Shown one piece after another: positions 24,267 through 35,125 of a DNA stretch of 64,000 nt; within the stretch, counting starts at the first letter, position 1, and every line of letters begins with the position of its first letter. This stretch comes from Epiperipatus broadwayi. Lineage: Eukaryota; Onychophora; Udeonychophora; Euonychophora; Peripatidae. The position numbers and the translations under genes were made by a program. A model generated the notes under the pieces. It saw only the letters and a list, made by a program, of their open reading frames with translations. It was not told where the DNA came from and ran no database searches. The DNA lies in NCBI GenBank assembly GCA_028023455.1, contig JAQFVV010006736.1, positions 182,501 to 246,500 on the forward strand, given 5' to 3'.

Positions 24267-24937
24267 CTGATAGCTATCAATCTGTATCTCATAAAGTAAC
24301 TGCTTTAAGAAATTATTGTTATAGGAATAAGAAATTAAATAATTCTAGTGAGGTAGCTTTGTTTCACAAAGGTCAATTTTATAAAGATTATTTCAGTGTT
24401 GGTTACACTGATAAATGTGTTAAAAGTATTTTATTTAATAGTAATATTTATAAGGATATAAAGGATAAAGATATGATTTTATTTCTTTACCGTTTAAATT
24501 GTCTTCTTATAAAATTGTATGTAAAAATAGTAATTTTTTTTTGGAAATAATAAAACTGCTTGGATAAGGGCTATTACTCTGAATAATTTATTAGATAATA
24601 CAAAAGAAATTTTTGATAGGAAGACTATTGCTGGTGTAATGTATATTATCCCTTGTTTGTGTAAGAAGGTTTATATAGATAAGAGTAGTTTGAGCTTAAA
24701 TGAAAGAATAAAGGTACATAAAAGTAGGGTTAGAAATAAATATTTAGTTCTGCTTTGTATGTCCATGAAAAAGATACAGGTCACACTATCAGTTTTAAAG
24801 AAGCTATGGTTGTCTTCTTTGAGAGTAATTTATATAATAAAAGAATTAAAGAATCTTTATTATTGAAAATTTATTATTCTGAAGCAATTAACTTATTTAA
24901 AAGTTCTTTTAATATTAAGGATGGATGGGAAGTAAAT
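24267..24937 (+). pseudogene. Penelope-like C-terminal region with GIY-YIG endonuclease (right arm)
   Basis: The plus-strand copy reads through KGQFYKDYFSVGYTDKCVK, breaks in the T run near 24532-24541, and resumes with YIIPCLCKKVYIDKSSLSL. Here the Gly of the YIG motif is replaced by Asp. A further frameshift near 24750 moves the frame to LYVHEKDTGHTISFKEAMVV, which ends with FNIKDGWEVN and a stop at 24938. Its arrangement mirrors the left arm. At least two frameshifts plus the altered motif make it inactive. Confidence 0.78.
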
Positions 24938-25100
24938 TGATTTGTGGGTAATGTTTAATATAAATATGGTGTTGTTTTGTAGTTCTTTACACTTGAAAAG
25001 TCTGCTTGTAGCAATGAAACCATTGTTTGTGTTTTGGATTTTTTCTTGGCTAGTCTGGTTGAGTTTTAGATTTGGGGTAATTTTAATTATTTATTGACTA

Positions 25101-25670
25101 GTTTAACTTTATGCTTGTAATGTTTAATTAATTTGAGTATAATCTAATGCACCTTGTATGGCATTATTTAAAAATAATTTCTGTTAAATTGATGATAGAA
25201 TTTTTATTTATTGTCTTTCTTCTCTTACCCTAGTTCATAGATAAAATTATTGATTTATCGAATTTCTTATATAAAACTGCATGTCTATCAATGTCCTTTC
25301 ATTTGATTAGTATAAAATTGTGTGAAGACACAAAAACATAAACAAAATAAAATGCAAGAAAATATTTAAGGTAAAATATTATATTAAAGAAATATATTCG
25401 AACACAAATTTTTATAATGAATGTATTTAAGTGTGTGTTAGCATCAATAGAATATTGGTAAAACACTGACATTATTTTTAAAATAATAATTAACTTTCAA
25501 AGACACACTTTAAAACAATAATAATTCATACACTTTTTTTAACACTAAAATAATTGAGTATATTATTTTAGTTTAAATCATCAGCAGCAGCAGAAGCCAA
25601 TATAAATGAGAAAAAATGATAAACATCACTAAGAATAATACACCAAAACATTACATGTTCAACATTCCTA
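25101..25670. other. AT-rich spacer
   Basis: No feature recognised. An AGC trinucleotide run lies near 25583. Confidence 0.5.
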
Positions 25671-25674
25671 TGCT

Positions 25675-26850
25675 TATACAAGCTATTATTAGCAGTAGAA
25701 AACTCTCCATTTACTGAGTGCAGTGCAAAGGTTTAGTAATTGATGAATACAGATAGGTTTGTGCTTATAATCCTAATATAGTGCCTATTCATTCAATATT
25801 TTCAGATAAGATTTTAGTTTGTGGCTTTTATTAGTGAGAAATTTTGGATCTGAGAGTACTGCATCTTGTTCTAAGGATTTAATGCAACCCTCCAGCAGTC
25901 ACCTTTTACCTATTTAGTTAACTATAAAGTTAAGAGCTGAAGATAAAAACCCATCAATGTCTTCAACCCAAGCTCATTCACCTATATACTCATATAAATC
26001 TGAACCCAGTTTAGCAATCTATACATTTTGGTGTTCTTGATTTATCAAAAATCACAATCCCCATTATCCTATAGGTAGGAAGGTTATCACCAAAAACATC
26101 ACATGATCACCATTTCCTATGGTTATACAAGCTGTTATTAGCATGAGCAACTCTATATACATCAGTGCACCAAGAACAAGTCTTAGCATCAACAGATGCA
26201 GTAAGGTTTCTGCATAAAATACCCATCCAGTGCCTACTCATTCAATATTCCCAGACTAATTTCTAAACTTGTGGCTTTCATTAGTGAAGCACTTTGAATC
26301 TGAGAGCACTACATCTAGTTCAAAGGTCTAATGTAACTCTCCAGGTTAACTATAAAGCTAGAAGCTCAAGATAAAAACACATTAATGTTTTCAATCCAAG
26401 CTCATTGGCCTATGATGTTTTGGTGGTTTCATATTATTACTGCCTATGGAATAATGATGACTGTGGTTTTTGATAAACCAAAGACACCTATCTGTATTGA
26501 TTCCGAACTGGGTTCAGGTATATTTGACTATACAGGTGAATGATGAGATTGGATTAAACACATCAATGTTGTTGTTTTTATTTAGAGCTCCTAGCTATAT
26601 AGTTAGATCAATAGGTAAAAGGTGGTTGTTGGAGAATTGCATTAATCCTTATATGTAGGTGTTATTCTCTCAGATCAAAAGCTCCTCACTGATAAAAGCC
26701 ACAAGCTAAGAACTAGTCTGGGGATATTGTATGATTAGGCATTAGATGGGGATATTATCTACAAATCTTTCTGCATCCATTGATTACTAACTAAGGCTTG
26801 CACCCTATATGAAGAGTTTGCTACTGATAATAATACACTAGAGATGAGCT
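25675..26850. repeat. Family B repeat: two direct units and one inverted unit
   Basis: Unit 1 (about 25675-26085, plus), unit 2 (about 26095-26425, plus, shorter) and unit 3 (about 26425-26845, minus) share ordered landmarks: TTATACAAGCTGTTATTAGC, an AACTCT...CAGTGCA block, GTGGCTTTCATTAGTG, a TCTGAGAG...CTACATCT block and AACTATAAAGCTAGAAGCTC. Units 2 and 3 are joined tail to tail near 26425. The hairpin at 12711 is another member. No coding content; a 62-codon frame at 26470 lies inside unit 3. Confidence 0.75.
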
Positions 26851-27463
26851 TTAGATGACTATAGAAACTAATTCTGAATGTCAAATATATATATCAATAT
26901 AGATTATAGTTGGTTCTATTTGAATTTTGCTGATGTTTTATTTAAATGTATATGAGAATTTCCAGCAGAAAGATTTGGTTGTAGTTCTCCATCTATTTTT
27001 ACGTTTATTTTCCCAATGAGAACTATCATTTTTGCACTTCCTTTCAGATAATTTTTATAATATAAATAGAATATATTAGTTCTTACTTTAAAATATTGTT
27101 TAGTAAATTTTGTTTTGTTTGTTCACATGTTCAATCTAATCAAGATGTGATATTTGTAATAGTGAACTTAGACTTATGATTTTGCCATTCTATTTTTAGA
27201 ATTTTACAAAATAAATAACCTTATGGTTTGCCACAAAAAATCATTTCTTGTCATAAAATACTGTTTTAAACTTACTAAAAGAGGTAGAAGTACATTAGAA
27301 TCTGTGATGTGTCTTAACATCTAAGTTTTCTTTTGTTTTTTCTTAAAAAATTACCAAATTATCAAAACTGAGTCACATTCCAAAATTGATAACTAAAAAT
27401 TATTGAAGATTTTTTTTTTCAATTATCGGCTGGTAAAGCATAAGTTTTTAAACAGTGATTAAT
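26851..27463. other. AT-rich spacer
   Basis: Nothing recognised. Confidence 0.5.
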
Positions 27464-27715
27464 TAGAAGAAATTTGAACTTAGGTTTTCAAACTCCCTAA
27501 ATCTATCATCTCATACCTTATACAAGTGATATATACATGATGACATACATGTGAAAAAGATAAAAGATCTCCAATATAAGCACAAAATATGTATATAGGA
27601 CATCATTATCTTTTTTACATGTATGTGACATGTATAACAATTGTATAAGGTGAAGTGGATAGCTGTAGGGAGCTTGAAAATCTGAGTTTAAATCTCTTCT
27701 AGTTACATTAAGTTC
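27464..27715. repeat. Family A short hairpin copy
   Basis: Inverted ends AGAAGAAATTTGAACTTAGG and the mirrored CTGAGTTTAAATCTCTTCT, with a further inner inverted pair around ACATACATGTGAAAAAGATA. The copy lacks the family interior, like the short units at 862-1190. Confidence 0.7.
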
Positions 27716-30026
27716 AGTATAGACAATTTACTTGTATAAATAAATCTTTGATTTTTAATGGATTATATGTTGCATTCAGAATATTTAAGTAAATTCTGAA
27801 AATCATTTTGTTGAATTAGAAATGATACTTGTAAATTCAGAACCCAAGACAATGGAATTCCTGTATTTGCTTTAGATCAATTTTGATTAAAAAAATCATA
27901 ATCAAACCTAATTTTCATCTTGGTTCTTTAGCCATCTATCTATTTATAAAAACTTACAAAGACTCCTGCTATAAGAAACAAAAACAAAGATAGAGCTAAT
28001 AACCATGTTTAACACCAGGTTTCATTTCAAATGGCTGTTTTTCATCTGTAATAATAACATTGGAAATTCATCATCTAGAAATTGGGTGATATGAATCTAT
28101 TTTAGTATCAACCAATTAATTTTTAAACAGTACCAGAGACTTAATGAATTAGATGTTTTGACTAAATTGATAAAAATAATATTTAAATCATTCTTTTGTT
28201 CCCAGCATTTCTCTTCTGTCTAGAAACAAAAAAAAAACATATCTAGTTTTTCTTGATTCTGTAAAACCACATTGAATCTGTAGTTCTCATTTATATGACT
28301 TGTAAAACCAATCCAATAATTTTTTTAAAAGTATCTTTGATGTAATGGATAACAATAATGTTTCATTGTATTCCTTTTATTTTTAAAAATTGTAAAAATA
28401 TATGCATCCTTAAGGTCAGAAAGAATAACTTTATGACTCCATAAATATTTTTTAAAAATTAAATATTCTTGAAGCTAACATATCACTACAATATTTTAAA
28501 CCTTCTCTATATATCTCTTTAGAGTTGTAATTTTTCATTTTTAAGATTACAAAGAGCTGTTTTTAATTTCCTTAAAGTGGATAACTTTTTCGAAATGTAA
28601 ATAGTTTATATGGATATATTATTAAAAATCATAATTTTAATTCATGTATTATGATTTATAAAAAAAACAATCAAAGTACTAATTCTAATTTTCTGAAATA
28701 TCATTGTCATCATGTAAGATATTGCACTGGTGGTTTTTCTAGGATCGGGGTAACATTTTCTCAGTTTTATATATTGATTTCATTTGTAGTCTTAATCCAT
28801 CAATCATTTAAAAAATTGTTAGATACTTAACTTCATCATTTAAATATTTAAACTTGATTACAAAATTTCACAGTAATTTAAACAAAGGTGATGTTTTTCT
28901 TTTAATCATTGTCATAAACCTAAAAATAAATCTACTTCTATCCTAGTCCTTAAAAATTTTTTATTCTGCAGTAATATAACAATCCTGCAAATCCAAATTA
29001 GTTATTTTGTATTTTATAATTGGTGAAAATGAGCATGAGTAATAAATACTTTTAAATATTGAAATCCAAGTGTTTGGAAGAATGATTTGAATAAGGCCTT
29101 GTATAAAATGCAATTATTATCTTAGTGTTGGGACAATAATATATAAATCATTCTAACAACTGCATTAGTATATGCCCATGTGATATTAACTTTTCTTGAA
29201 TTCTGACGTTTAATCATAATGGAATATATTAAACACCATTGTTTTGACATTGATACAATCATGTTCTTTTGTATTATCTTTTTTCTGTCTAAACAGTAGC
29301 CTATTTCATTTTAGAACACTAAGTACTATCTTACCAACAACTTTTGATATAGTCTATTGTTTTAATCAGCACATTAGTCTTCAAGATGGAAAAAAATGAA
29401 AGATGTTGATGTAAAAATGCTCTCCAATAAGGAATAAAAACTCCCCCCTGAATTTTAGGTATTAATAAAATAAGCAGTAAGATATTTGTGCAAGTTAAAT
29501 TTTAATACAATTATCATTAAATTGATACATTGAAAAATTCCATGACTAGCAGATAATAAATTACACTTTACAGCAAAAATAATATTATTCAGGCTGATAA
29601 GACTTGTTGATTGTAAATTTTATTAAAAGCAGTTATATTAATTTTGAATCTTGATAGCTCTTTAGCTACCAGTGTTATTTTCCATTTAGATCTTGAGGTG
29701 CTCTATAGGTGGTTCATCAGACAGATCTTTACATATTCTTATTTTTAAATATTGGTTCACACTACTAGTTATCTGATTATGCATATCATTACTAGTTTTT
29801 GAAGATTCATTTCCCATTAGTTTTAATACACACAGCCCTCTTGAACTATATGAAGCTTAAGCTGTTTTTTTTTTTTTTTGTAAGTTTTATATGTGTTTTC
29901 TATTTTATTTAACCAATGTATCATAGCTGCTTTAAACTCTTTTATTTTTTAGGCAAAAATCTTCCATTGACATTTTTTGATGCTTTTTCCCCTTCAACCT
30001 TCATTTTTAGATACATGTTCCAACTT
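27716..30026. other. AT-rich stretch without recognised gene
   Basis: No exon or repeat boundary was supported. A T run lies at about 29864-29880. Weak transposase-like phrases on the minus strand near 29200-29400 were not strong enough to call. Confidence 0.4.
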
Positions 30027-32152
30027 TCTTATCATCATCATCATCAACCATTATCAATCCACTGCAGGATGAAGGTCTCTCCAAGTTTAATCCATCTTCT
30101 CCGATCTTTAGCTTCTCTTTTCCACAACACCCCTGCACATTTTCTTATTTCCTCCATCCATCTCACATGTGGTCTCTTTCTGGGTCTTTTACAATCTCTT
30201 GGAATCCAGTTTAAAATTTCAATTGTCCATCTATTATCATTTCTTCTAGCAATATGTCCAGCCCAACTCCATATCAATCTTTTAATTTTTTCAATAAGGT
30301 CAGTAACACCTGTTTGTTGTCTTACCCATACATTGCATTTTCGATCTCTTCTTGTTACTCCCAACATACATCTCTCCATATTCCTTTGAGTGGTCTGAAG
30401 TCTCTGTATTGCTCTTCTATTAAGTGTCCAAGTCTCAGATCCATAAGTAAGAACTGGTAAAACACATTTGTTAAAAACCATTCTTTTCAAACACATAGGC
30501 ATATTTCCTTTTAGTATCAAGTTATTTCTACCAAAAGTACTCCAACCAAGTTTAATTCTATGATTAATTTCCTCCATTATGTTTCCATCTGTATTAATAA
30601 TCTGACCTAGGTATTTGTAACTGTTAACTTCTTCTAATTCTTCATAATCAATCTTTATTTTCATATTTTGAGCAAATCGATTAAACATTACTTTAGTCTT
30701 TTTAACATTTATCTTTAGTCCTACTTTTCTACTTTCATCTGCTAACTCCTGCAACATTTCCTGAAGCTCTGAAGCATTACTTGCAAAAACAACTACATCA
30801 TCTGCAAAATCTAAATGACTTAAATACTCTCCATTTACTTTCATTTTTTTAGTTTCCCATTTTAATCCACAAAATACTTCTTGCAGCACTGCTGTAAAAA
30901 GTTTTGGAGATATGGAGTCACCTTGCCTTACACCTTTCTCAATGTTGATTTTTCCAGTATCATTATGTAATCTAATTGTTGCTGTTGCATTTTTATAAAT
31001 ATTCTTTAAAATATGACAATATCCTGGATCTATACCTTGATGATCCAATGCTTTAATCACTGAAGAAATGTGTATAGAATCGAATGCCTTTTCATAATCT
31101 ACAAATCCAAAACATAATAACTCATATTCATTTGTCCTTTCTATGACTTCTCTCAATACCTGGATATGATCTATTGTACTAAAACCACTTTTAAATCCAG
31201 CTTGTTCTCTTGGTTGGTGGAAATCCAAAGTTCTCTGTAGACGAGTTGTAATTATCTTGGTAAAATTTTTATATAAAACTGATAAAAGGCTGATAGGTCT
31301 GTAATTTCTAATATCTTCTTTATCACCTTTTTTAAATATTAATGTTATTACTGCATTCTTCCAATCTTCCGGTACATCTTTATCATTTAGACATTTGGTA
31401 TATAACTTTGCTAAAATTGTTTCTATTTCTTCACCTCCTTCTTTTAATATATCAATTATAATTCCATCATTTCCTGGAGCCTTTCCTTTCTTCATACATT
31501 TAATTGCATGTCTCACTTCTTCATTTAAAATTCTGGGCAATTCGGAAGATGTAATAGATATAGGAGGTACTTGTTCTTTATTACTATATAATTCTTGATA
31601 AAAATCTACCAATTTCAAGATGTCATCTCTCTTTTTAGTAATAATTCCATCTTTTTTTCTTATTGCAGATATAAATTTCCTACCAATACCAAAATGTTGT
31701 TTAACATTCTTGAGACGTTTATTTTCTTCTACAGCTTTTCTTGCTATTTCACAGTTATACTTTCTTATATCATTTTCAACTCTTTTCCGTACCATTTTAC
31801 AAAATTCGAGATATTCAATTCTTTTTAATACATCATTTTTGTATATTTTCATATTCCTTCTTTTCTTCATAAATTCTCTAGTCTCAGTAAAAATTTTATT
31901 AGTCAATTGCTGCTTTTTTCTACCAGCTATCTTTGTTGCAGTTTTTAAAAGTGTATCAGTTATTTTCATATTAATTTCATTCAAATCTGAATCATGTTCA
32001 AAATCTCCTAACACTTGAAACCTATTTGTAAGTTCTAATTTAAATTCATTAGAATGTTTCTGAAGATTAGGAATATCAACTGTAAATATTGTTTTTCTCA
32101 ATAATTTTTGTCTCTCTAGTTTTACATTAACACGTAACTTACACCTACTTTC
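30027..32152 (-). mobile_element. RTE-clade non-LTR retrotransposon, 5'-truncated
   Basis: A minus-strand LINE copy. The reverse transcriptase frame ends in TGA, and that stop is itself the first unit of a (TGA)n tail (30046-30032) followed by TAAG, so there is essentially no 3'UTR. This compact ending with a trinucleotide tail is characteristic of RTE elements. The 5' end is cut near 32152, removing the apurinic-type endonuclease. Only the last residues linking it to the reverse transcriptase (KLRVNVKLERQKLL) remain. Confidence 0.85.
30044..32152 (-). CDS. RTE-type reverse transcriptase (lacks endonuclease domain)
   Basis: An uninterrupted frame of about 700 codons is open from a stop at 32155-32153 to TGA at 30046-30044. 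No ATG is expected because the 5' part of the polyprotein is missing. Numbering from 32101, motifs appear in order: KGKAPGNDGI about 207, NYRPISLLSVLYK about 263, EQAGFKSGFSTIDHI about 297, FVDYEKAFDSI about 333, GVRQGDSISPKLF about 390, catalytic FADD at 432-435 (30808-30797), and KYLGQIINTDG about 500. The C-terminal end has WSWAGHIARRNDNRW and stops after FILQWIDNG. In the family the enzyme copies its own RNA at a nicked target. The open frame over 2.1 kb in an otherwise decayed neighbourhood suggests a young insertion. It cannot retrotranspose by itself without the endonuclease. Confidence 0.9.
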   Translation of the reverse strand, partial: ESRCKLRVNVKLERQKLLRKTIFTVDIPNLQKHSNEFKLELTNRFQVLGDFEHDSDLNEINMKITDTLLKTATKIAGRKKQQLTNKIFTETREFMKKRRNMKIYKNDVLKRIEYLEFCKMVRKRVENDIRKYNCEIARKAVEENKRLKNVKQHFGIGRKFISAIRKKDGIITKKRDDILKLVDFYQELYSNKEQVPPISITSSELPRILNEEVRHAIKCMKKGKAPGNDGIIIDILKEGGEEIETILAKLYTKCLNDKDVPEDWKNAVITLIFKKGDKEDIRNYRPISLLSVLYKNFTKIITTRLQRTLDFHQPREQAGFKSGFSTIDHIQVLREVIERTNEYELLCFGFVDYEKAFDSIHISSVIKALDHQGIDPGYCHILKNIYKNATATIRLHNDTGKINIEKGVRQGDSISPKLFTAVLQEVFCGLKWETKKMKVNGEYLSHLDFADDVVVFASNASELQEMLQELADESRKVGLKINVKKTKVMFNRFAQNMKIKIDYEELEEVNSYKYLGQIINTDGNIMEEINHRIKLGWSTFGRNNLILKGNMPMCLKRMVFNKCVLPVLTYGSETWTLNRRAIQRLQTTQRNMERCMLGVTRRDRKCNVWVRQQTGVTDLIEKIKRLIWSWAGHIARRNDNRWTIEILNWIPRDCKRPRKRPHVRWMEEIRKCAGVLWKREAKDRRRWIKLGETFILQWIDNG

Positions 32153-32172
32153 TTATACAATTAACAATAGTA

Positions 32173-32284
32173 TTTTACACTAAAACTTTATTTTTATAAT
32201 TTCGACTGTCCTGCAGTCATCATTAAAAATCCTTAAAATTCTATTTTCAAAAACCAACTCTAGGAATAAAGTTTTGGTGTAAAA
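32173..32284 (-). other. Second ribozyme-like core inside an inverted repeat
   Basis: A 20-bp inverted repeat with one mismatch (TTTTACACTAAAACTTTATT at 32173-32192 and its mirror at 32265-32284) encloses a minus-strand core: ATGATGA (32223-32217), a GACTG/CAGTC stem (32218-32204), then GAAA (32203-32200) and an AUU/AAU mini-stem ending in UA. The architecture parallels the element at 14838-14968. The first core base is A instead of the hammerhead's essential C, so this copy is probably inactive. It abuts the truncated 5' end of the RTE element. Confidence 0.35.
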
Positions 32285-32300
32285 ATCGTGTTATTAAATA

Positions 32301-34124
32301 TATAAAAAAGTTGAAAATGATATCATATGTAAATATAGAAATCAATAGATAAATAAAGGAGGAAGAAGAAGAAAATTGTATTACTTCTCTTTTTAGTTGT
32401 TAGTTCATTTATATTTTGCATATTGGAATAAAATTAGATATATAATACTTTTTTTAGTAGTGTCACTCCCTCCTGCTTTAGTATTCGTATGAGATGATAA
32501 GTTAATTAAATTGAGTAAGAGAAGCTATTTTATACCACCTTTTAAAAGTACCTTCTACTTCATAGTAAACAAGAAGGTTTCACAATCCATCTAAAATCTT
32601 TGCTAAGTTGAAACTTCTGTCACAAATTTACTTGCAGTTCTTTTCATTGATGGGTAGACTGCTTTGACCAATATCACAACTAAATTTATCAGTTTAACCC
32701 TTTTCCTGGCATTGCTTTTTTAATTTCTGAGATTTTGAGCTATAAAATAAAAAAGAAATTGGAGTTAGAATTACTGGGCATGTAGTTAAGGAATTAAATA
32801 TGGTTGCACAAATACATAATTATATTGCCACACTAGTATAGAAAGATACCATGAGAAGCTGATGATGACTGGGCAATACAGGGCTGAAAACAATAAGGAA
32901 AAAATGGCAAAAGAAAAACCTATTTGTATCAAAAACAGTATTTAGTTTTTGATACTCTTATCCTGCAAGACATACCCGCGGGCCCCTGTAATGGACTTAT
33001 TATTAATTAGTCTTTCTATATTAACAATATTGTGGAATTTTATTTATGCTTATTGATTCATGTTATACATTTATTTACTATATACATATGTGCACATACT
33101 CTTCTCCAGCCACGAGTATTAAGAACTAAAAATATTAAAAAACTTTAGGATTAGTAGTAAAATAAAAAAAATCACATTTATAAACATAAGTTTTTTTAAG
33201 AATAAAGCTTAATAATTAATTTCAATATAAATATAATGAAATTAATTTTATATTTACTTCTTAAATTTATTAGTTTAGTTTAATTTTTAAGTTTTTCATC
33301 AAGCAGAATGTTATAATATATTTAGAAAGGTTATAAAAATGATAAACCAACATTTAAATACTTTATCCTCTAGTCTTTTTATATAGATAAACAATAAAAG
33401 AGAAGAATACGTCAGCTTCGTAAAATATCCCTCGAGATTATACGATTTTTTTTTCTTGATTTGCTCTTTAGCTAAATAGGTGCGTATTTCATCGTTATGA
33501 GACTCAAGCCAATTCGTGCCAATTTGAATAAGTATTTGTAAAATTCGTAGAGATTCCAACAAAAATATATATATAAAAAAATGGATCAGAAAACTTTAAA
33601 ATAATATTAGCTAAATAAAACTATATATGTATAACATAAAATATAAATTGGTTGCCGAAATATTGAAAGTTTAAAATGTTAAAAAAATTCGAACAAGGCA
33701 ATTATGCTTTTCTTTTTAGTATTAAGGGATTTTCTTTTTTATATTGATGTCGTTATATGGTTTCTATTTTCATTTTGTATTTTCTTGAGTAAGAAAAATA
33801 TATTTGTCTGCAGTCTAAATAAAGTCAGCCGACTTCATTTTATAACAAAATAAAAAAACTTTTTTTTTTAAATCTTAGGATACACATACTTTTTGTTATT
33901 TGCTGGAAAACAGATTTATAATTTCGAATGTTTTCTCTAAGACAATACATAAATACGTGTCTCTATATTATATATATATATTGTGATTGTAAGTTAGTGG
34001 TCTGTATTAAAAAAAATTGTTTAATGATAAGAAATGAGGGGATTATAAAGAACAAACCCTCTCTTCAAAAGCTTATTTATTAATGTATTGTGTGTCATTA
34101 TTTTAAGTATAGTTTAGAATAATA
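32301..34124. other. AT-rich stretch without recognised gene
   Basis: A GAAGAAGAAG run near 32360 may be a retroposon tail. A G+C patch near 32970 (CCCGCGGGCCCC) is unusual for the window but short. No gene supported; an 83-codon minus frame at 33311-33562 has no motif. Confidence 0.45.
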
Positions 34125-35125
34125 TCTAATATATAGGGTCTATGAGCACAGACTTTCACCCCACTCACCAATATACTTCATATCACTGATACACTTGAAC
34201 ACATATATGTCGAAAAAATAAATAATTACCAATAAACGTATTTTATGCTAAACCAGCATTCATCAGTTGGTCCAGATTATCATCTCTACACATATATGCA
34301 ATAAGTGCACACACACACACACACATATATATATATTAAGATATATATATATATTAAGTTAGCCAATTTTGATACTTTAAAGAACAGGCTTCAATCCACT
34401 CCATACTCCAACTTTTCAACCGTCCATCCAATTGAAAATCTGCTGATGGAATGCTCAAAGGCCACCCCGAGGCTGAGATTCTTGTCACCCCCATGTTGAT
34501 CTAAAGTCAATCTAACCTCTCATATACAGGATATAAGGTTCAAGTATCAGAGATCTGAGATAGAGTAATGAGCAGCATGAAATTCTGTGTTCATATATTC
34601 TATATATTACATATATTGATACATGTATATAATAAGCCTGTATTTCAGTTACTAGATAGTGGAGATGTCTGCCCATCCCTTGTATATGTATTAAATGGAT
34701 TATATCTTGTACATGAGGGGTTATATTGACTTTAGACCAACATGGGTGTGACAAGAATCTCAACCTCAGGGTGGCCTTTGAGCATTCCATCAGCAGATTT
34801 TTAATTGGATGGACAGTTGAAGAGTTGGAGTGGAGTGGATTGAAGTCTGTCCATTAAAGTATAAAGATTGGCTATCTTAATATATATCTGAGTACTTATT
34901 GCATATATGTGTAGAGATGATAATCTGGACCAACTGATGAATGCTGGTTTATCATGAAATACGTATATTGGTGATTATTTACCTTTTCAACATATATGTG
35001 TTCAAGTGTATCAGTGATATGAGATTGAGTGGTGAGTGGTGTGAAAGTCTGTGCTCATATTCCCTATATATTACATATATCGATACAGATATATAATAAG
35101 CCTGTATTTCAGTTAATATATTTTA
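34125..35125. repeat. Family A inverted pair with spacer
   Basis: The left unit (about 34130-34515, plus) and right unit (about 34730-35085, minus) are mirrored copies of the same half-unit seen in the 7050 palindrome, starting at ATATAGGGTCTATGAGCACAG. A spacer of about 215 bp contains another family A end and the GGGATGGGCAGA-type landmark in reverse. A CA/TA microsatellite has grown inside the left unit at 34303-34356. The outer segment ATATAATAAGCCTGTATTTC occurs both in the spacer and after the right unit, marking the true unit ends. Confidence 0.8.

Larger units (their letters stand above)
23402..25094. mobile_element. Penelope-like element, head-to-head palindromic dimer
   Basis: Two 5'-truncated copies of one Penelope-like element face away from each other. 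The left arm (23402-24221) reads on the minus strand and the right arm (24267-25094) on the plus strand. A 45-bp spacer (24222-24266) separates them, and both arms start at the same point, ACTGATAGCTATCA at the centre. Outer ends match through TTTGGGGTAATT. Equal truncation on both sides suggests one inversion-duplication event rather than two independent insertions. This family is distinct in sequence from the element at 3410. Confidence 0.85.
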
